Shown here: positions 9,249 through 20,703 of the stretch, piece after piece | How the letters are laid out: each line of letters begins with the position of its first letter | Position numbering within the stretch: position 1 is the stretch's first letter | DNA from: DASQZK01 sp963763215 | GTDB lineage: Bacteria; Bacteroidota; Bacteroidia; Bacteroidales; GCA-2748055 | NCBI GenBank assembly: GCA_963763215.1 | Contig: CAVXNX010000014.1 | Span: 62,001-126,000, forward strand | Direction: 5' to 3' | DNA: 64,000 nucleotides | Made by a program: the position numbers and the translations under genes | The notes under the pieces: model-generated | Databases searched by the model: none | Told to the model about the DNA's origin: nothing | What the model saw: only the letters and a program-made list of their open reading frames with translations

Positions 9249-10698
9249 ATGAACCACTTAAAAACCATAACATTTCTTTTGCCGTTAACAGCACTTTTTT
9301 CTTGTGAATCAAAATTAAATGATACCCGCCCCAACATTGTAGTGGTCCTTTGTGATGATTTGGGATATGGCGATTTATCCTGTTATGGGCATCCGGTCAT
9401 TCAAACACCTAATTTGGATAAATTAGCTGAAGAAGGGATTAAATTTACCAGCTTCTATTCCGCAGCTCCGGTTTGCTCTCCTTCGCGTGCAGGCTTGTTA
9501 ACCGGAAGAAGTCCGAACCGTTCGGGCATTTATGATTATATACGTGATGCAAAAGGAGAAACGGAAGATTGTCTCGATCTGGTTCATTTACAAGCAGACC
9601 AACAAACCATTCCTGCCATGCTAAAAAAGGCGGGATATGCAACCTGTTTGTCGGGAAAATGGCATTTAAATTCAAAGTTTAACAGCGATGCTCAACCAAC
9701 ACCGGGTTATTTTGGTTTCGACCACTGGTTTGCTACTTCTAACACAGCAATGCCAAGCCATGAAAATCCGGTTAATTTCGTACGCGATGGCGAAGAAGTA
9801 GGCGAATTGAAAGGTTTTAGTTGCCAGCTTGTCGTTGACGAAGTTTTGAATTGGTTACAAAACAAGAAAACCGATAATCCATTTTACGTACAGGTTTGTT
9901 TTCACGAACCCCATGAGCCGGTTGCATCACCGCCGTCTTTGGTTGCCGGGTATTTGCCAAAATCGGTAAATGAAAACCAGGCAGAATATTTTGCCAATGT
10001 AGCCAATATGGATTCTGCAGTCGGGCGTTTGGTGAAATACCTGAAAGAAAATTATGGAGAGAACACCCTCATTGTATTTAGTTCGGATAACGGACCTGAA
10101 ACTTTAAACCGCTATAAACGTGCAAAAAGGTGCCTATGGTTCACCGGGGCCGTTAAAAGGAATGAAATTATGGACAACAGAAGGAGGAGTCAGGGTCCCG
10201 GGTATTTTATACTGGATGGGAAAACAGACCTTCAACGGAACTTCAGATGCCGTTGTCTCATCGTTGGATTTTATGCCCACTTTTGCAGAAATTTCAGGAG
10301 CACAACTTCCTGAACGAGAGTTGGACGGGCAGTCTATGATTCCTGTCATTCAAACCGGAAAGATGCATAGGGACAAGCCCTTATTGTGGATTTTTTACGA
10401 TGCTATCAACGAACACAGGGTAGCCATGCGTACCAATGACTGGAAAATTCTGGCCCGTATGAAAGACGATACCACCTACCTGCCGCAGATACATAATTTG
10501 TATGGCGGAAACCAATCATTAGTGATGAAAGCCGGATTGGTTGATTTTGAATTATACAATATGAACGAAGATATGGAGGAAGCAGAGAATGTTGCTGAAA
10601 AATATCCGGAGAAATTCGAGGAGATGAAAAATCTTTTGAAAATGGAATACAGTAAGTTACTGAAGGAAAGTTATATTTGGAGCAGAGAAAGTGAATAG
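9249..10698 (+). pseudogene. sulfatase (S1 family, Cys-type), frameshifted once
   Basis: Lipoprotein signal peptide (LTALFSCES, lipobox Cys19), metal ligands CDDLGYGD, formylglycine motif CSPSRAGLLTGR with Cys76, SGKWHL, and FSSDNGPE. The frame breaks at 10124-10128, in a run of five A: removing one A joins RAK to GAYGSPGPLKGMKLWTTEG and the rest of the C-terminal domain up to 10698. The restored protein has about 483 residues, normal for formylglycine-dependent S1 sulfatases, which hydrolyse sulfate esters on sugars. Its Cys needs maturation by FGE or anSME, neither of which is in the window. It precedes a beta-helix gene by four bases, suggesting one transcript. Confidence 0.85.
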
Positions 10699-10702
10699 AA
10701 TA

Positions 10703-13138
10703 ATGAGACATCCAAAAATTGCTTTGATTCAGGCTTTTAGCAATTGCCATGATGGCTGTCATGTGTATCCTGCCGGCGAAAATGTGGTTGAAATTTATAT
10801 CTCTCCGGACGGAAACGACAAAGCTTCAGGATCAAAAGATCAGCCTGTTTTAACTATTGAAAAAGCCAATGAAATGGTTGCTTCATTATCCGGTAAAAAA
10901 GAGGTCCGTGTTATTTTTAAAGATGGTATTTATTATTTACCCGGCACCATTGTTTTTAAGCCTGAACATTCAGGAAGTGAAAAACATCCCGTCATTTACC
11001 GTGCAGCCAATGAAGGGAAGGCTATAATCAGTGGGGGAGATAAGCTTATCCTTGAGTGGGAGCCCTATAAAAAAGGGATTTATAAAGCCCTGGTATCAAA
11101 AGATGTATTCATTGATCAACTATATGTAAACGGAAAGCGGCAACGGATGGCCCGATTCCCAAATGCCGTTGAGGGGAAAAATGTTTTCGACACCTGGGAT
11201 TTGGAACCTACCCGAAAGCCAGATCCGGACAATGATCCATTGGATGAAAAAAGGGTCGCTGCCTGGAGTAATCCCGAAGGTGCATATGTTCATGCCATGC
11301 ACAAGAATTTATGGGGTGATATGCACTGGCTTGTAAAAGGGAAAAATGCAGATGGATCGCTGAACTTGGAGGGAGGCTGGCAAAATAACCGGCCATCGCC
11401 AATGCATCCCCGTTACCGGATGGTCGAAAATGTGTTTGAAGAACTGGATGCCCCCGGTGAATGGTTTTACGATAAGGATAAAAAGACATTGTATTATTAT
11501 CCTCAACCCGGAGTTGACATGGCATCAGCAAATGTTGAAATCGTCAGATTAAAACATTTGATCGAGTTCAGAGGGACGAAGGAGCAGCCTGTAAGTCATA
11601 TCCGGTTGGAAGGATTGGTTTTCCGTCATGCTGCGCGAACCTTCATGGAAAACAAAGAACCTCTGCTCCGCAGCGACTGGACAATTTATCGTGGTGGTGC
11701 GGTATTGTTTGAAGGAGCCGAAGATTGTACGGTGTCCAATTGCGAGTTCGATCAGCTGGGAGGGAACAGTATTTTTGTGAATAACTATAACCGGCGGATT
11801 ACTATCAAAAGCTGCTATATCCATCATTCAGGGGCCAACGGCATTGCCTTTGTCGGCGATCCCGAAATGGTGCGCAGTCCGTTATTCAGATATGGAAAAC
11901 AGGATTATGACAGCATTGACCGAACTCCCGGCCCCAGGGGCGATAACTATCCATCCGACTGCAGGGTAGAAGATTGCCTGATTACAATGACCGGACGTGA
12001 TGAAAAGCAAACTTCAGGGGTTCAAATTTCCATGTCGCACAATATTACCGTCAGTCATACTTCGATATATGATGTGCCACGTGCAGGAATCAATATCAGC
12101 GAAGGAACATTTGGCGGACATATCATTGAGTACTGTGATGTGTTTAATACCGTACTTGAAACCGGTGACCACGGAAGTTTTAATTCATGGGGTCGCGACC
12201 GGTACTGGACGCCCGATATTAATGAAACTGCCAAAGAAGTTGAAAAGCATCCTGATTTGCCAAAATTAGACATGCTTGCTCCAAATACCATTCGCAACAG
12301 CCGCTGGCGCTGCGATCATGGATGGGATATCGACCTGGATGATGGTTCAAGCTGGTATATTATTTATAACAACGTATTACTCAATGGGGGCCTGAAAATG
12401 CGTGAGGGTTACGATCGGAAGGCAACAAATAACATTATTATTAATAACAGCCTGCACCCTCATGTCTGGTATCCAAACAGCGGTGATATTTTTAAATACA
12501 ATATCGTTTTCAGGGCTTACAAACCGGCTGTCATGCAGCGGGGAATCGCACCTGACGGCCATTGGGGTGCACAACTGGATTCGAACCTCTTTGTAACCAA
12601 TAATGATGAAGACAGGATGAAATTTTCCCGGAATGGTTGTGACGAACACTCCCTTATTGGCGATCCTCTGTTCGTAGATGCTGAGAAGGGCGATTTCAGA
12701 GTACAGGATCAATCGCCGGCCCTTCTAATCGGCTTTACGAATTTTCCAATGAATGAGTTTGGGGTGGTTTCTGAAAAGTTGAGAAAAATGGCCAAACAAC
12801 CGGAGATTCCGAAACCAATGCTAATTGACACGGAAGGTTCAGGGAAATTTTATCAATGGTTTGGTGCAAGCGTGAAAAATGTCGAAACACCTGGCGAACA
12901 GTCGGCTGCTGGTTTGGCTTCCATAAGTGGTGTTGTGCTGGTTCAGGTACCTGAAAAGTCAGAATTAAGGAAATATGGCTTTCAAACCGGAGATGTTATT
13001 GTTTCGTTTGAAGGTGCAGGCATAAAGAACTTTAAGCAATTGCAGGAAGCATTACAGGAAAATCAGCACAAAGGAAAACCGCAAGTTGGTATTATTCGGA
13101 ATCAAATCGAACAGATACGTTCACTGCCTGCACACTAA
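10703..13138 (+). CDS. right-handed parallel beta-helix protein (GH141-like) with C-terminal PDZ domain
   Basis: About 811 residues. YISPDGNDKASGSKDQPVLT and the following segments (VIYRAANEGKAIISGG, LEGLVFRHAA, GGAVLFEGAEDCTVSNCEF, GGNSIFVNNYNRRITIKSCY) are the repeating turns of a pectate-lyase-type beta-helix, in the arrangement seen in GH141 and related fucosidase/xylanase-like proteins. The last 100 residues (GVVLVQVPEKSELRKYGFQT, GDVIVSFEG, KNFKQLQEAL) form a PDZ domain. The N-terminus as read lacks a signal peptide, but a hydrophobic stretch LLAIAMMAVMCILPA is present in another frame over 10735-10780, so the first 30 codons probably contain two compensating indels. A paralogue without PDZ is at 16427. 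Starts four bases after the sulfatase stop. Confidence 0.7.
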   Translation: MRHPKIALIQAFSNCHDGCHVYPAGENVVEIYISPDGNDKASGSKDQPVLTIEKANEMVASLSGKKEVRVIFKDGIYYLPGTIVFKPEHSGSEKHPVIYRAANEGKAIISGGDKLILEWEPYKKGIYKALVSKDVFIDQLYVNGKRQRMARFPNAVEGKNVFDTWDLEPTRKPDPDNDPLDEKRVAAWSNPEGAYVHAMHKNLWGDMHWLVKGKNADGSLNLEGGWQNNRPSPMHPRYRMVENVFEELDAPGEWFYDKDKKTLYYYPQPGVDMASANVEIVRLKHLIEFRGTKEQPVSHIRLEGLVFRHAARTFMENKEPLLRSDWTIYRGGAVLFEGAEDCTVSNCEFDQLGGNSIFVNNYNRRITIKSCYIHHSGANGIAFVGDPEMVRSPLFRYGKQDYDSIDRTPGPRGDNYPSDCRVEDCLITMTGRDEKQTSGVQISMSHNITVSHTSIYDVPRAGINISEGTFGGHIIEYCDVFNTVLETGDHGSFNSWGRDRYWTPDINETAKEVEKHPDLPKLDMLAPNTIRNSRWRCDHGWDIDLDDGSSWYIIYNNVLLNGGLKMREGYDRKATNNIIINNSLHPHVWYPNSGDIFKYNIVFRAYKPAVMQRGIAPDGHWGAQLDSNLFVTNNDEDRMKFSRNGCDEHSLIGDPLFVDAEKGDFRVQDQSPALLIGFTNFPMNEFGVVSEKLRKMAKQPEIPKPMLIDTEGSGKFYQWFGASVKNVETPGEQSAAGLASISGVVLVQVPEKSELRKYGFQTGDVIVSFEGAGIKNFKQLQEALQENQHKGKPQVGIIRNQIEQIRSLPAH

Positions 13139-13679
13139 TGGTGCCACACAAATAAACGTTTTTGCCATTCCAGACCCTTACCTTTAAGTGTTCCAAACAT
13201 AAATGTTATTATTACCGGTAATGCATTTTCAAGCCCCTGCCTCTCCGCTGAAGCTATGCGGCACGCGGAAAGGGGCGCAATCACTAGCACAGGGTGAAGC
13301 CCTGTGTAAAAGGACGATGGGAATTCCAGGCCCCAAAGGGTCTCTCTTCCATGAGAGGCTGGAGTGTAGACATGCCAGATATCCAGACTTCCGCAGGATG
13401 CAAACGGCAATAGAATTCGAAATAAATTTTATGGATCGCATCAAGTTTGACACATATTCAAAAGAGTTTGGGAAAACAGCTAAACACCCGATGAATACGA
13501 AATCTTAATTTGCCATCAATTAAAGAAGTATCTATGAATCGTCAAATATTCCAGCATTAAACCGGGTTAAAGGGCAGGGTTTGCTGGCATTAAACTTATT
13601 GACCTGTGTTCAGCCGGAAGTACCTTGATGGCTCGTGATTGAAGGTCCTGTTAATTGGAATGACAAAATTTATATTTCT
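13139..13679 (+). other. non-coding stretch with a small hairpin
   Basis: No convincing gene in this 540-base gap. It contains a GC-richer patch (about 13230-13400) with a perfect short hairpin, CACAGGG-TGAAG-CCCTGTG, at 13288-13306. Open frames here show no protein-like pattern. The last 100 bases lead into the signal peptide of the next gene. Confidence 0.4.
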
Positions 13680-15498
13680 ATGAAATTACATCCCTTCTTT
13701 ATAGTCCTTCTTGTTCTCTGCGCTTCGTTTACGAATGCCGGAGATGGCGGATCTGCAGACAAGCAACCATTGCCGGAAACTCCTCACAGTCGGAATGAAA
13801 TGCTTCAGAACCCGGATTTGCCTCCGGATCAGACGACGTCTTGCTCTCTGGTCTACCCCGGTAAAGACGGACACCTTGTGTATAAACCTTACACCGATAA
13901 AGGTGACCGGATCCTTGATTTTTCATACTGCGGATTTAAAAGGAGTGAAGAACGGATTCCCAATGTGCCCGTTGTTGTCCGTTTAAACCCGCTGCCTGGA
14001 GAAGCCATTCCGGACGGGACGATGGCATATCCGAAAGGCAGGGACAGCCGCGGACCAGATCCAAAGAGCTCTTGACAAGGTTGCAGCCCGGCAGCCAGAC
14101 GGAGCAGGGATTTCGGGGAGCCGTGCTTCTTGCCAAAGGGACCTACTACGTGAATGGCAGCTTGCTTGTCCGCTCAGGGGTGGTACTGCGCGGCGAGGGA
14201 GACGGAGCCGACGGCACGGTGCTGATCTTCAGAAATCCCAAAGGAACCGGAATTCAGGTAGGCAAGCAGGTGAGTCCTGTGAGCATGGGTGAACCAACCA
14301 ACATCACGGATACCTATATTCCTGCCGGCAGTATCCAGGTGAACGTGGAAAATGCCGGACAGTTTAAAAAGGGTGATTATATCAGCGTCGTGAAAACCAC
14401 CAATGATAAATGGATCAAGGATCTCGGGATGGATCGCCTTACGGAGATTGAACCGGATAACTCCAGGGTGAAGAACTGGAATGCCCGGTCGTTTCAATTC
14501 GATCATGTCCGCCAAATTATACAGGTAGATGGGAACAGGATCACTTTGGACGTGCAATTGCCGCAGTCAATCGCGGCTGAGTATGGCGGCGGGGTGGTAA
14601 AAAAGATCAGCCTGGCCGGGGTTGATTCGCTGTGCGGGGTGGAGTCTTTACGCATTGTCTCCAATTATGACACATCTGTCAAATCTGTCGATCGGGACAA
14701 CAAAGAATACTTCAGTGATGAGGAGAACAATCTCAATTGCGGTATCAATCTGACGTGCATCAATGGGTGGGTGAGGGATTGCACAATTAAGCATGTACGC
14801 CATTCTGCGGTAAGTACCTCCGCTCACGCCCGATACTGTACCATCCGGGATTGCAAATCCCTTGAGCCTGTTTCACCTGTCATGGGAGGCCGAAGATACC
14901 CCTTCGACTTCAATGGCGGGAGTCTTTCCCTGTTTTACAAATGTTACAGCGAAGAGGGGCGACATTCTTTTGTAGCCGGCAGCCGGGTTATGGGCCCGAA
15001 TGCCTTCGTTAAATGCACAGCCGTGAAGTCAAGTACCATATCCGAGCCTCATCATCGGTGGAGCACGGGCATTCTCTATGACAATGTCATCCTGAAGGAA
15101 GGTGGCACACTTGGAGCCCTGAACCGTGGAAATTCCGGATCGGGGCACGGTTGGGCCGGGGCCAATATTGTTTTCTGGAACTGCGATGCAGAAGAGATTG
15201 TGGTCTTTGATCCTCCGACTCCCGAACAGAATTTTGCCATCGGCTATGCCGGGGAGATCCGTGATGCGTATCCGACTGCCATACTGGAATATGCGAATGA
15301 TCGTTCCGGTTTTGCCGGGACCCCAAGGAGGGGGTTTATAAGGGCTTTGCCCTCATGGGCACAGGATACATCGAACATCCGGACCGGCGAGTGTCACCAC
15401 AAAGTCTGTTTATGCAGCAACTGGCCGATCGCATCGGTAACGAACGCGCTACAAAGGTGATGAACGGGAGAAGAAATGACAGACGGCCGGTGATCTGA
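13680..15498 (+). pseudogene. secreted pectate-lyase-like beta-helix protein, frameshifted
   Basis: Signal peptide (MKLHPFFIVLLVLCASFTNA) from ATG 13680, then a linker, then a pectate-lyase-3-type beta-helix: IQRALDKVAARQPDG (in one frame) joins RGAVLLAKGTYYVNGSLLV (in another), followed by VLRGEGDGADGTVLIF, NLTCINGWVRDCTIKHVRHS and HARYCTIRDCKSLEPVSPVM. The C-terminus is also split: after 15340 the reading GTGYIEHPDRRVSP with QSLFMQQLADRIGNERATKV continues in a third frame to a stop at 15498. Breaks are near 14030, 14100 and 15345. The restored length is about 600 residues. Such proteins act as polysaccharide lyases or GH28-like hydrolases; I cannot name the substrate. It is more GC-rich than the genes on either side by eye. 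Confidence 0.6.
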
Positions 15499-15565
15499 AG
15501 AAACAGGGTCCCCGAAATCCACAAAAACAGGTCAGAGACAGAAAATTAACCTTTAAATAAAAAAC

Positions 15566-16262
15566 ATGAAAAAAAACAGAACTTGTATTGGTTCTTTTCA
15601 TTTTATTATTGGCAGGATCAGCATACGGTCAGACAAATGATTTTGGATTAACGAAACATACGGTAAGCTCAGATGAACTGTCTAACTGGACGTTAGTCGG
15701 AAAAGGCAAAGTGGATATGCTTGGTTCTCAGATATGCATTGCAGGAATCGGATGATTCCAAAGGGATAATGCTGGTAAGTCCAAATGCTTACGGCAGTGA
15801 TATTATCGTACGCTATAAAGTATTGGCACTCACTCCTTCCACAGTCCTGGTTGCATTATTGTCTCTTATCCGATGTGGGTGAGTCCTGGTAACTTATCGA
15901 TTCCGGAGGGTTTTGACGGAAGCCTTGGGTTATTCACCGGTGAAAGGGAGAACTACTTCTTTGCCTTTAAAAATGCCCCCCATAATGTGACCCCTTTTGT
16001 CAGAAAATCGCCTGCGGGTAAAAAACTTGGTTCAGCAAATAAAAACACCATGATTGCCGGTGTTTATTACCGTATTGAAATTGGAAAATACCAGGAAAAA
16101 CTTTGGTTATCTGTCGATGGAGAAAAAGTGTTTGAAGCCGAAGATAATAATCCTTTGAAAGGAGGTCATCTTTCACTTCGGATAAGAGGAACCGCCGGAT
16201 TTAAAGCAGGATGCCTGATAAAAGATCTGGAGATATTAAGCAATATAACAAAATGTGTTTGA
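15566..16262 (+). pseudogene. secreted beta-sandwich protein of unknown function (DUF1961/laminin-G-like), frameshifted
   Basis: ATG 15566 is followed by a run of eight A. With seven A the reading is MKKTELVLVLFILLLAGSAY plus GQ, a textbook signal peptide; as written the frame fails after 24 codons. Further breaks occur near 15735 and 15850, after which an open frame (YFFAFKNAPHNVTPFVRKSP, YRIEIGKYQEKLWLSVDGEK, LSLRIRGTAGF) runs to 16262. The restored size is about 230 residues. The C-terminal half looks like the concanavalin-like sandwich of DUF1961 or 3-keto-disaccharide hydrolase (DUF1080) proteins. It probably binds or processes carbohydrate, from context only. The homopolymer at the start is the clearest single sign in the window that sequencing indels are present. 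Confidence 0.5.
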
Positions 16263-16426
16263 TGACAGAATGGTTGATACGGCAAATTCGAAGATATTAT
16301 ATTCGCCATGTTTGATCAACGAACCAGGAAAAGCGGATTACGCTAAGACAGGGGAATAATCCTATTCACTATTTCATGAAGATACCAAGAGGTTGAAAGT
16401 TGGGAAAGCAGGATTAACTAAACTCA

Positions 16427-18689
16427 ATGAAAAGAAGCATAACCCACCTCGGATATATTTTTATTGTTTTTCTGGCAATTTTTGGATTTCAGGCGGCAGC
16501 GTACAGTTCGCCTAAGGATGAAATTCAATTCTATGTCGCGACCAATGGCAACGATGAATGGACAGGAAAGCTTTCAGAACCAAATAAGGATAACAGCGAT
16601 GGTCCGCTGGCTACTTTGAATGCAGCGCGCATCAAAGTACGCAAATACATTTCGGAAGGTCTTTCCGGTCCGGTAACAGTATGGATTCGCGGTGGCGAAT
16701 ATGTGCTTGATTCAACCATTGTCTTCGGACCGGAAGATTCCGGAACAAAGGATTACCCCGTTTATTACCGGGCCTGGCCTGATGAAACTCCTGTATTTAC
16801 AGGAGGAATAAAATTAGACAACTGGAAAAAGTGCATTGAAAATCCCAGGGGAATTTCGGACAACGCAAAGGGTCATCTTTGGTATTGTGAAATACCGAAA
16901 GACAAAAAAGGAGCATGGCAAATCACCACACTCTACAACGGAAAAAAACTTTTGACCCGGTCTCGTTCAGCAAAATTTAAAACTTCGGATAAACAGGTGC
17001 TTGATCCGTATAATGCACAACCCAAAGATATCAGGGGACTGGATTGGGATGCTGATCCTGTGGTTTTCAGCCGTGAATTTCACTACCGTGGTGATGATTT
17101 AAAAGGCTGGGAAACGCCGTCAGATATCGAAATTTTTCTGAGCCCGAAACATCGCTGGCTCATTAATATGTTGCCGCTCGAACGAATCGATACGAAAAAT
17201 AAAACGGCCTGGCTGTCCGTTGATCCCACCTACGGAATTCCTCCCGGGAATGAATATTATGTGGAAAATGCGATTGAATATCTGGATGAGCCGGGAGAAT
17301 GGGTTTTCAACAGTAAAGAAGGCCGGATTTATATTTGGCCGGAAACCTCACTGGATGAAGCGGATATTCGTGCGCCCTTTCTGCAGGAATTTATCCGTGT
17401 TGAAGGCATTGAAGACAGCATACCGGTACAATTCCTGCATTTTGAAGGACTTACTTTCCGGCATGGACTGCGTGATACCTGGAAACCGGGAGACAAAGGT
17501 CTGCAGCACGACTGGGAAATGTATGATAAGGGAAATGCCATATTGCGTTTCCGGCATGCCGAAGACTGTTCGGTCGTTAATTGTACTTTTGAAGCAAGCA
17601 GTGGGAGCGGAGTACGTTTTGATTTATACGCACAACACAATAAAATCGCCAACTGCATTTTTTCACACCTGGGAGGTACCGGAATTTTACTGAGTGGCTA
17701 TGGACCCGGCCTAAAAGATGAGAATAAATTCAATACCGTTACCAATAACTATATCCACCATGTTGGAACGATTTACAAGCATTCTCCCGGTATCTTTATT
17801 GCACAGAGCGGGCACAACCTCATTAGCCACAATACGATCCATGACCTGGCCTACAACGGAATGGTAATCAGTGGTTGCCGGCCGCATGAGTTGGTATTGG
17901 CAAAACCGCTCATGAACCGGCGCGAATGGGTGAGCAGCATCCGGCGGGATGAAATTGGTCCTTTCATCAAAGATATAACCCCGGAGATGCTGCGCAACTG
18001 GCTTGAATTTGATGTCAGTAAAATCGAGCCGCTATTGCATTCCCGGGAAAACCTCATTGAGTATAATGAGATCTACCGGGTCATGCTGGAATTGTACGAT
18101 GGAAACGGCATCTACTTTTCTGCTATGGGGAAAAATAACCGGGCTGAAAGAAACTATTTTCATGATATTTACAATTCCAATGGCTACATTCGCCTGGATG
18201 ATGTTTCGGGTTATACCATCATAACGCATAATGTTGGGGTACGGGGTTCCAGGATGATGCAAATCAAAGGTCCCGGAGAAATCCGCAACAATTTCGCCAT
18301 TAATACCGAGCTTTTTATTGCACGGAGGTGGTGTCCGACAGAAATCGATCATTTCATTCTGTATAATACACCGCAGGGCAAAGGGCATTTTAACCAATAT
18401 AAAAATTTTCCTGATGTGAAGATGATCTATGAATTTTTTGACAGGGTTTCCAATTCTTTGATTTATGTGGAAGATCCGCCAGGTGAAATCAAATTGGGAC
18501 AGGATGTAATTGCTCCCGGATAAAAGAGGAGGCGCACAGGTGGGGATGTTGTTTGCCGATCCGATGTTCGATGAAGAAGCGATGAAAGAAAAAATCTTCC
18601 GGTTTAAACCGGGATCTCCGGCACCAGGTTTGGGCATCGAACCCATTGATTTAAGTTCAGCGGGATGTACTTTGCCAAAGACCGAATAA
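16427..18689 (+). pseudogene. right-handed parallel beta-helix protein (GH141-like), frameshifted near the C-terminus
   Basis: Signal peptide (MKRSITHLGYIFIVFLAIFG), then FYVATNGNDEWTGKL, IWIRGGEY-like strand pattern (VWIRGGEYVLDSTIVFGPED), LHFEGLTFRHGL, LRFRHAEDCSVVNCTFEASS, IANCIFSHLGGTGILLSGYG and ISHNTIHDLAYNGMVISG: a long beta-helix of GH141 type. One frame is open from 16427 to 18523; the natural end continues in another frame as GMLFADPMFDEEAMKEKIFR and LGIEPIDLSSAGCTL to 18689, so there is one break at about 18515. The restored length is about 754 residues. It is a paralogue of the protein at 10703 but has no PDZ domain. GH141 enzymes include alpha-L-fucosidases and xylanases, so a fucose-containing substrate is reasonable. 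Confidence 0.7.
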
Positions 18690-18885
18690 GTCTTCAGGGC
18701 ATTGTGCCATTCGCTTAGGCAAATGGAGACCGAACTGGCTACATGGTTAAGGAAGTTCGCTTGTACCAAAATTTCCGGAAATCAGGTTGATCGACTCCGG
18801 GAACTCCGCAGGAATTAATAAGAGACGACTTAAGGCTGATAATATGGATGAATTTTTAGAAAAGAAGAATTTTAATACAATTATT

Positions 18886-20703
18886 ATGAATCCTTTTAAA
18901 CTACTAACGCTTTCAGGTATTGTCCTTCTCGGTAAGGTTAATTCCGTTTCAGCCTCAACGAAAGATCATAACCAACAGAAACCAAACGTCATTATTGTTA
19001 TCACCGACGACCAGGGATATGGTGATTTGGGCTGTTTGGGTAACAATGTCATAAAAACACCAAATCTCGATCAATTTTACAGCCAATCTGTTCGGTTCAC
19101 GAATTTTCATGTATCACCTACCAGCGCACCCACTCGTGCCGCGTTAATGACGGGCAGGTATACCGATCGTTTAAACTGTTTTCATACCATCTCAGGACGT
19201 TCGCAGCTGTTTAAGGACGAAACCATCATGGCCCAGGTTTTTTCACAGAATGGTTACAAAACCGCCATGTTTGGCAAGTGGCATCTTGGAGATAATTACC
19301 CGTTTCGTCCCGAAGACCGTGGTTTTCAGGAAGTCGTCCGGATTGGGGGAGGAGGCATTACGCAGGGGCCCGATTACTGGGGGAACGATTATTTCGATGA
19401 TACTTACTGGCACAACAGTGTCCCGGAGAAATATAAAGGTTACTGCACAGATGTATTTTTTAGAAATGCCATAAATTTTATCGAGAAAAATCAAGACGAT
19501 CCTTTTTTTGTCTACCTGGCCACCAATGCACCTCACGGTCCTCTTTTTGTTCCGGAGGAATACTACACTATTTATAAAAATGCACAGTCGATAACCGATA
19601 GCCAGAAGCGGTTCTATGGGATGATCACAAATATTGATGACAATTTTAAATTGCTGGAGGATGAACTGGAGAGATTGCATCTGAAAGACAACACCATCCT
19701 GATTTTTATGACGGATAATGGTACAGCCGGCGGAATCCAGTATATAGATGGAAAAGCTTACGGTTACGACGGTAATATGAAGGGCAAGAAAAACAGTGAA
19801 TACGAGGGGGGGCACCGCGTTCCGTTTTTCATTCGCTGGCCCGACGCCAAAATCGAAGGTGGACGCGATGTGAGTCAACTCACTGCCCATATCGACGTTT
19901 TCCCGACCCTTGTGGATCTGTGCGGACTTAAATTTGTCCCTGTTAAACCCATTGACGGAACAAGTTTGAGGCCCCTGTTGGAAGGAGACCAGGACCATTG
20001 GGAAGCGCGACGTATTATTACGGATTCGCAACGTGAACAAAATTTGGTGAAATGGCGAAAGTCTTCGGTGATGGACGATACCTGGCGTTTGGTGAACGGA
20101 AAGGAACTTTATGATACCAAAATAGACCCCAAACAAACCAATGACCTGGCTGCAAGCTATCCCGATAAAGTCGAACTGTACCGTGTAAGTTATGAAAAAT
20201 GGTGGCAATCACTGATGGATGCAGGTGTGAATGAGAGATATGCCTATATCCAGGTGGGTACACCCTACGAAAATCCGACCCGGATTAGTTCCCATGATCT
20301 CCATACCTTCTTTATGAATCGCATATATCACCAGTACGGTGCACTGGAGGCTGGTCAGGGATCCGGCATCTTTAAAATTGAATTTGCTACCGCGGGAACC
20401 TATAAAATTAGCTTATGTCGCTACCCCAGGGAAAGTGGGCTGGCAATTAATGAAGTGTTTCCGGGTATAAAACCCACCCTTGAGGTGAATGATCCGATGC
20501 CTGCCAGCAAAAATGTAAATATGACAAAAGCCGTATTGTATGTAGGAGCTTACGAAGGTTTAACAAAAAAGATAATGCCGGGAGATAAAGAGATGACTTT
20601 TACGGTGGAAATGCAGGAAGGAAAATATGATATGGAGACTTTACTCTACGACGCTGATAATCATGTCTATCCTGCCTATTATGTTTATATTGAAAAATTG
20701 TAA
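18886..20703 (+). CDS. sulfatase (S1 family), Ser-type, with C-terminal extension
   Basis: 605 residues from ATG 18886, chosen because it opens directly on a signal peptide (MNPFKLLTLSGIVLLG); an earlier ATG at 18787 would add 33 non-secretory residues. Metal ligands TDDQGYGDLG, modification motif SAPTRAALMTGR with Ser80 in the formylglycine position, FGKWHLGDNYPF, and MTDNGTAGG are present. A Ser at this position needs the radical-SAM maturase anSME, which acts in anaerobes on Ser- and Cys-type enzymes. The final 150 residues (after YIQVGTPYENPTRISSHD) form an extra beta-sandwich with TYKISLCRYPRESGL. Intact, unlike most neighbours. It probably desulfates sugars released by the locus. Confidence 0.87.
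   Translation: MNPFKLLTLSGIVLLGKVNSVSASTKDHNQQKPNVIIVITDDQGYGDLGCLGNNVIKTPNLDQFYSQSVRFTNFHVSPTSAPTRAALMTGRYTDRLNCFHTISGRSQLFKDETIMAQVFSQNGYKTAMFGKWHLGDNYPFRPEDRGFQEVVRIGGGGITQGPDYWGNDYFDDTYWHNSVPEKYKGYCTDVFFRNAINFIEKNQDDPFFVYLATNAPHGPLFVPEEYYTIYKNAQSITDSQKRFYGMITNIDDNFKLLEDELERLHLKDNTILIFMTDNGTAGGIQYIDGKAYGYDGNMKGKKNSEYEGGHRVPFFIRWPDAKIEGGRDVSQLTAHIDVFPTLVDLCGLKFVPVKPIDGTSLRPLLEGDQDHWEARRIITDSQREQNLVKWRKSSVMDDTWRLVNGKELYDTKIDPKQTNDLAASYPDKVELYRVSYEKWWQSLMDAGVNERYAYIQVGTPYENPTRISSHDLHTFFMNRIYHQYGALEAGQGSGIFKIEFATAGTYKISLCRYPRESGLAINEVFPGIKPTLEVNDPMPASKNVNMTKAVLYVGAYEGLTKKIMPGDKEMTFTVEMQEGKYDMETLLYDADNHVYPAYYVYIEKL

Noticed and set aside
13203..13508. Open frame of 101 codons in the gap after the PDZ beta-helix gene
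   Set aside because: Translation has no domain pattern and spans a hairpin; no upstream signal. Treated as non-coding.
18032..18769. Minus-strand open frame of 245 codons
   Set aside because: Opposite the beta-helix gene whose plus-strand reading is clearly coding.
19243..20208. Long minus-strand open frame of 321 codons
   Set aside because: It lies opposite the intact Ser-type sulfatase and shows no domain; a shadow of the real gene.
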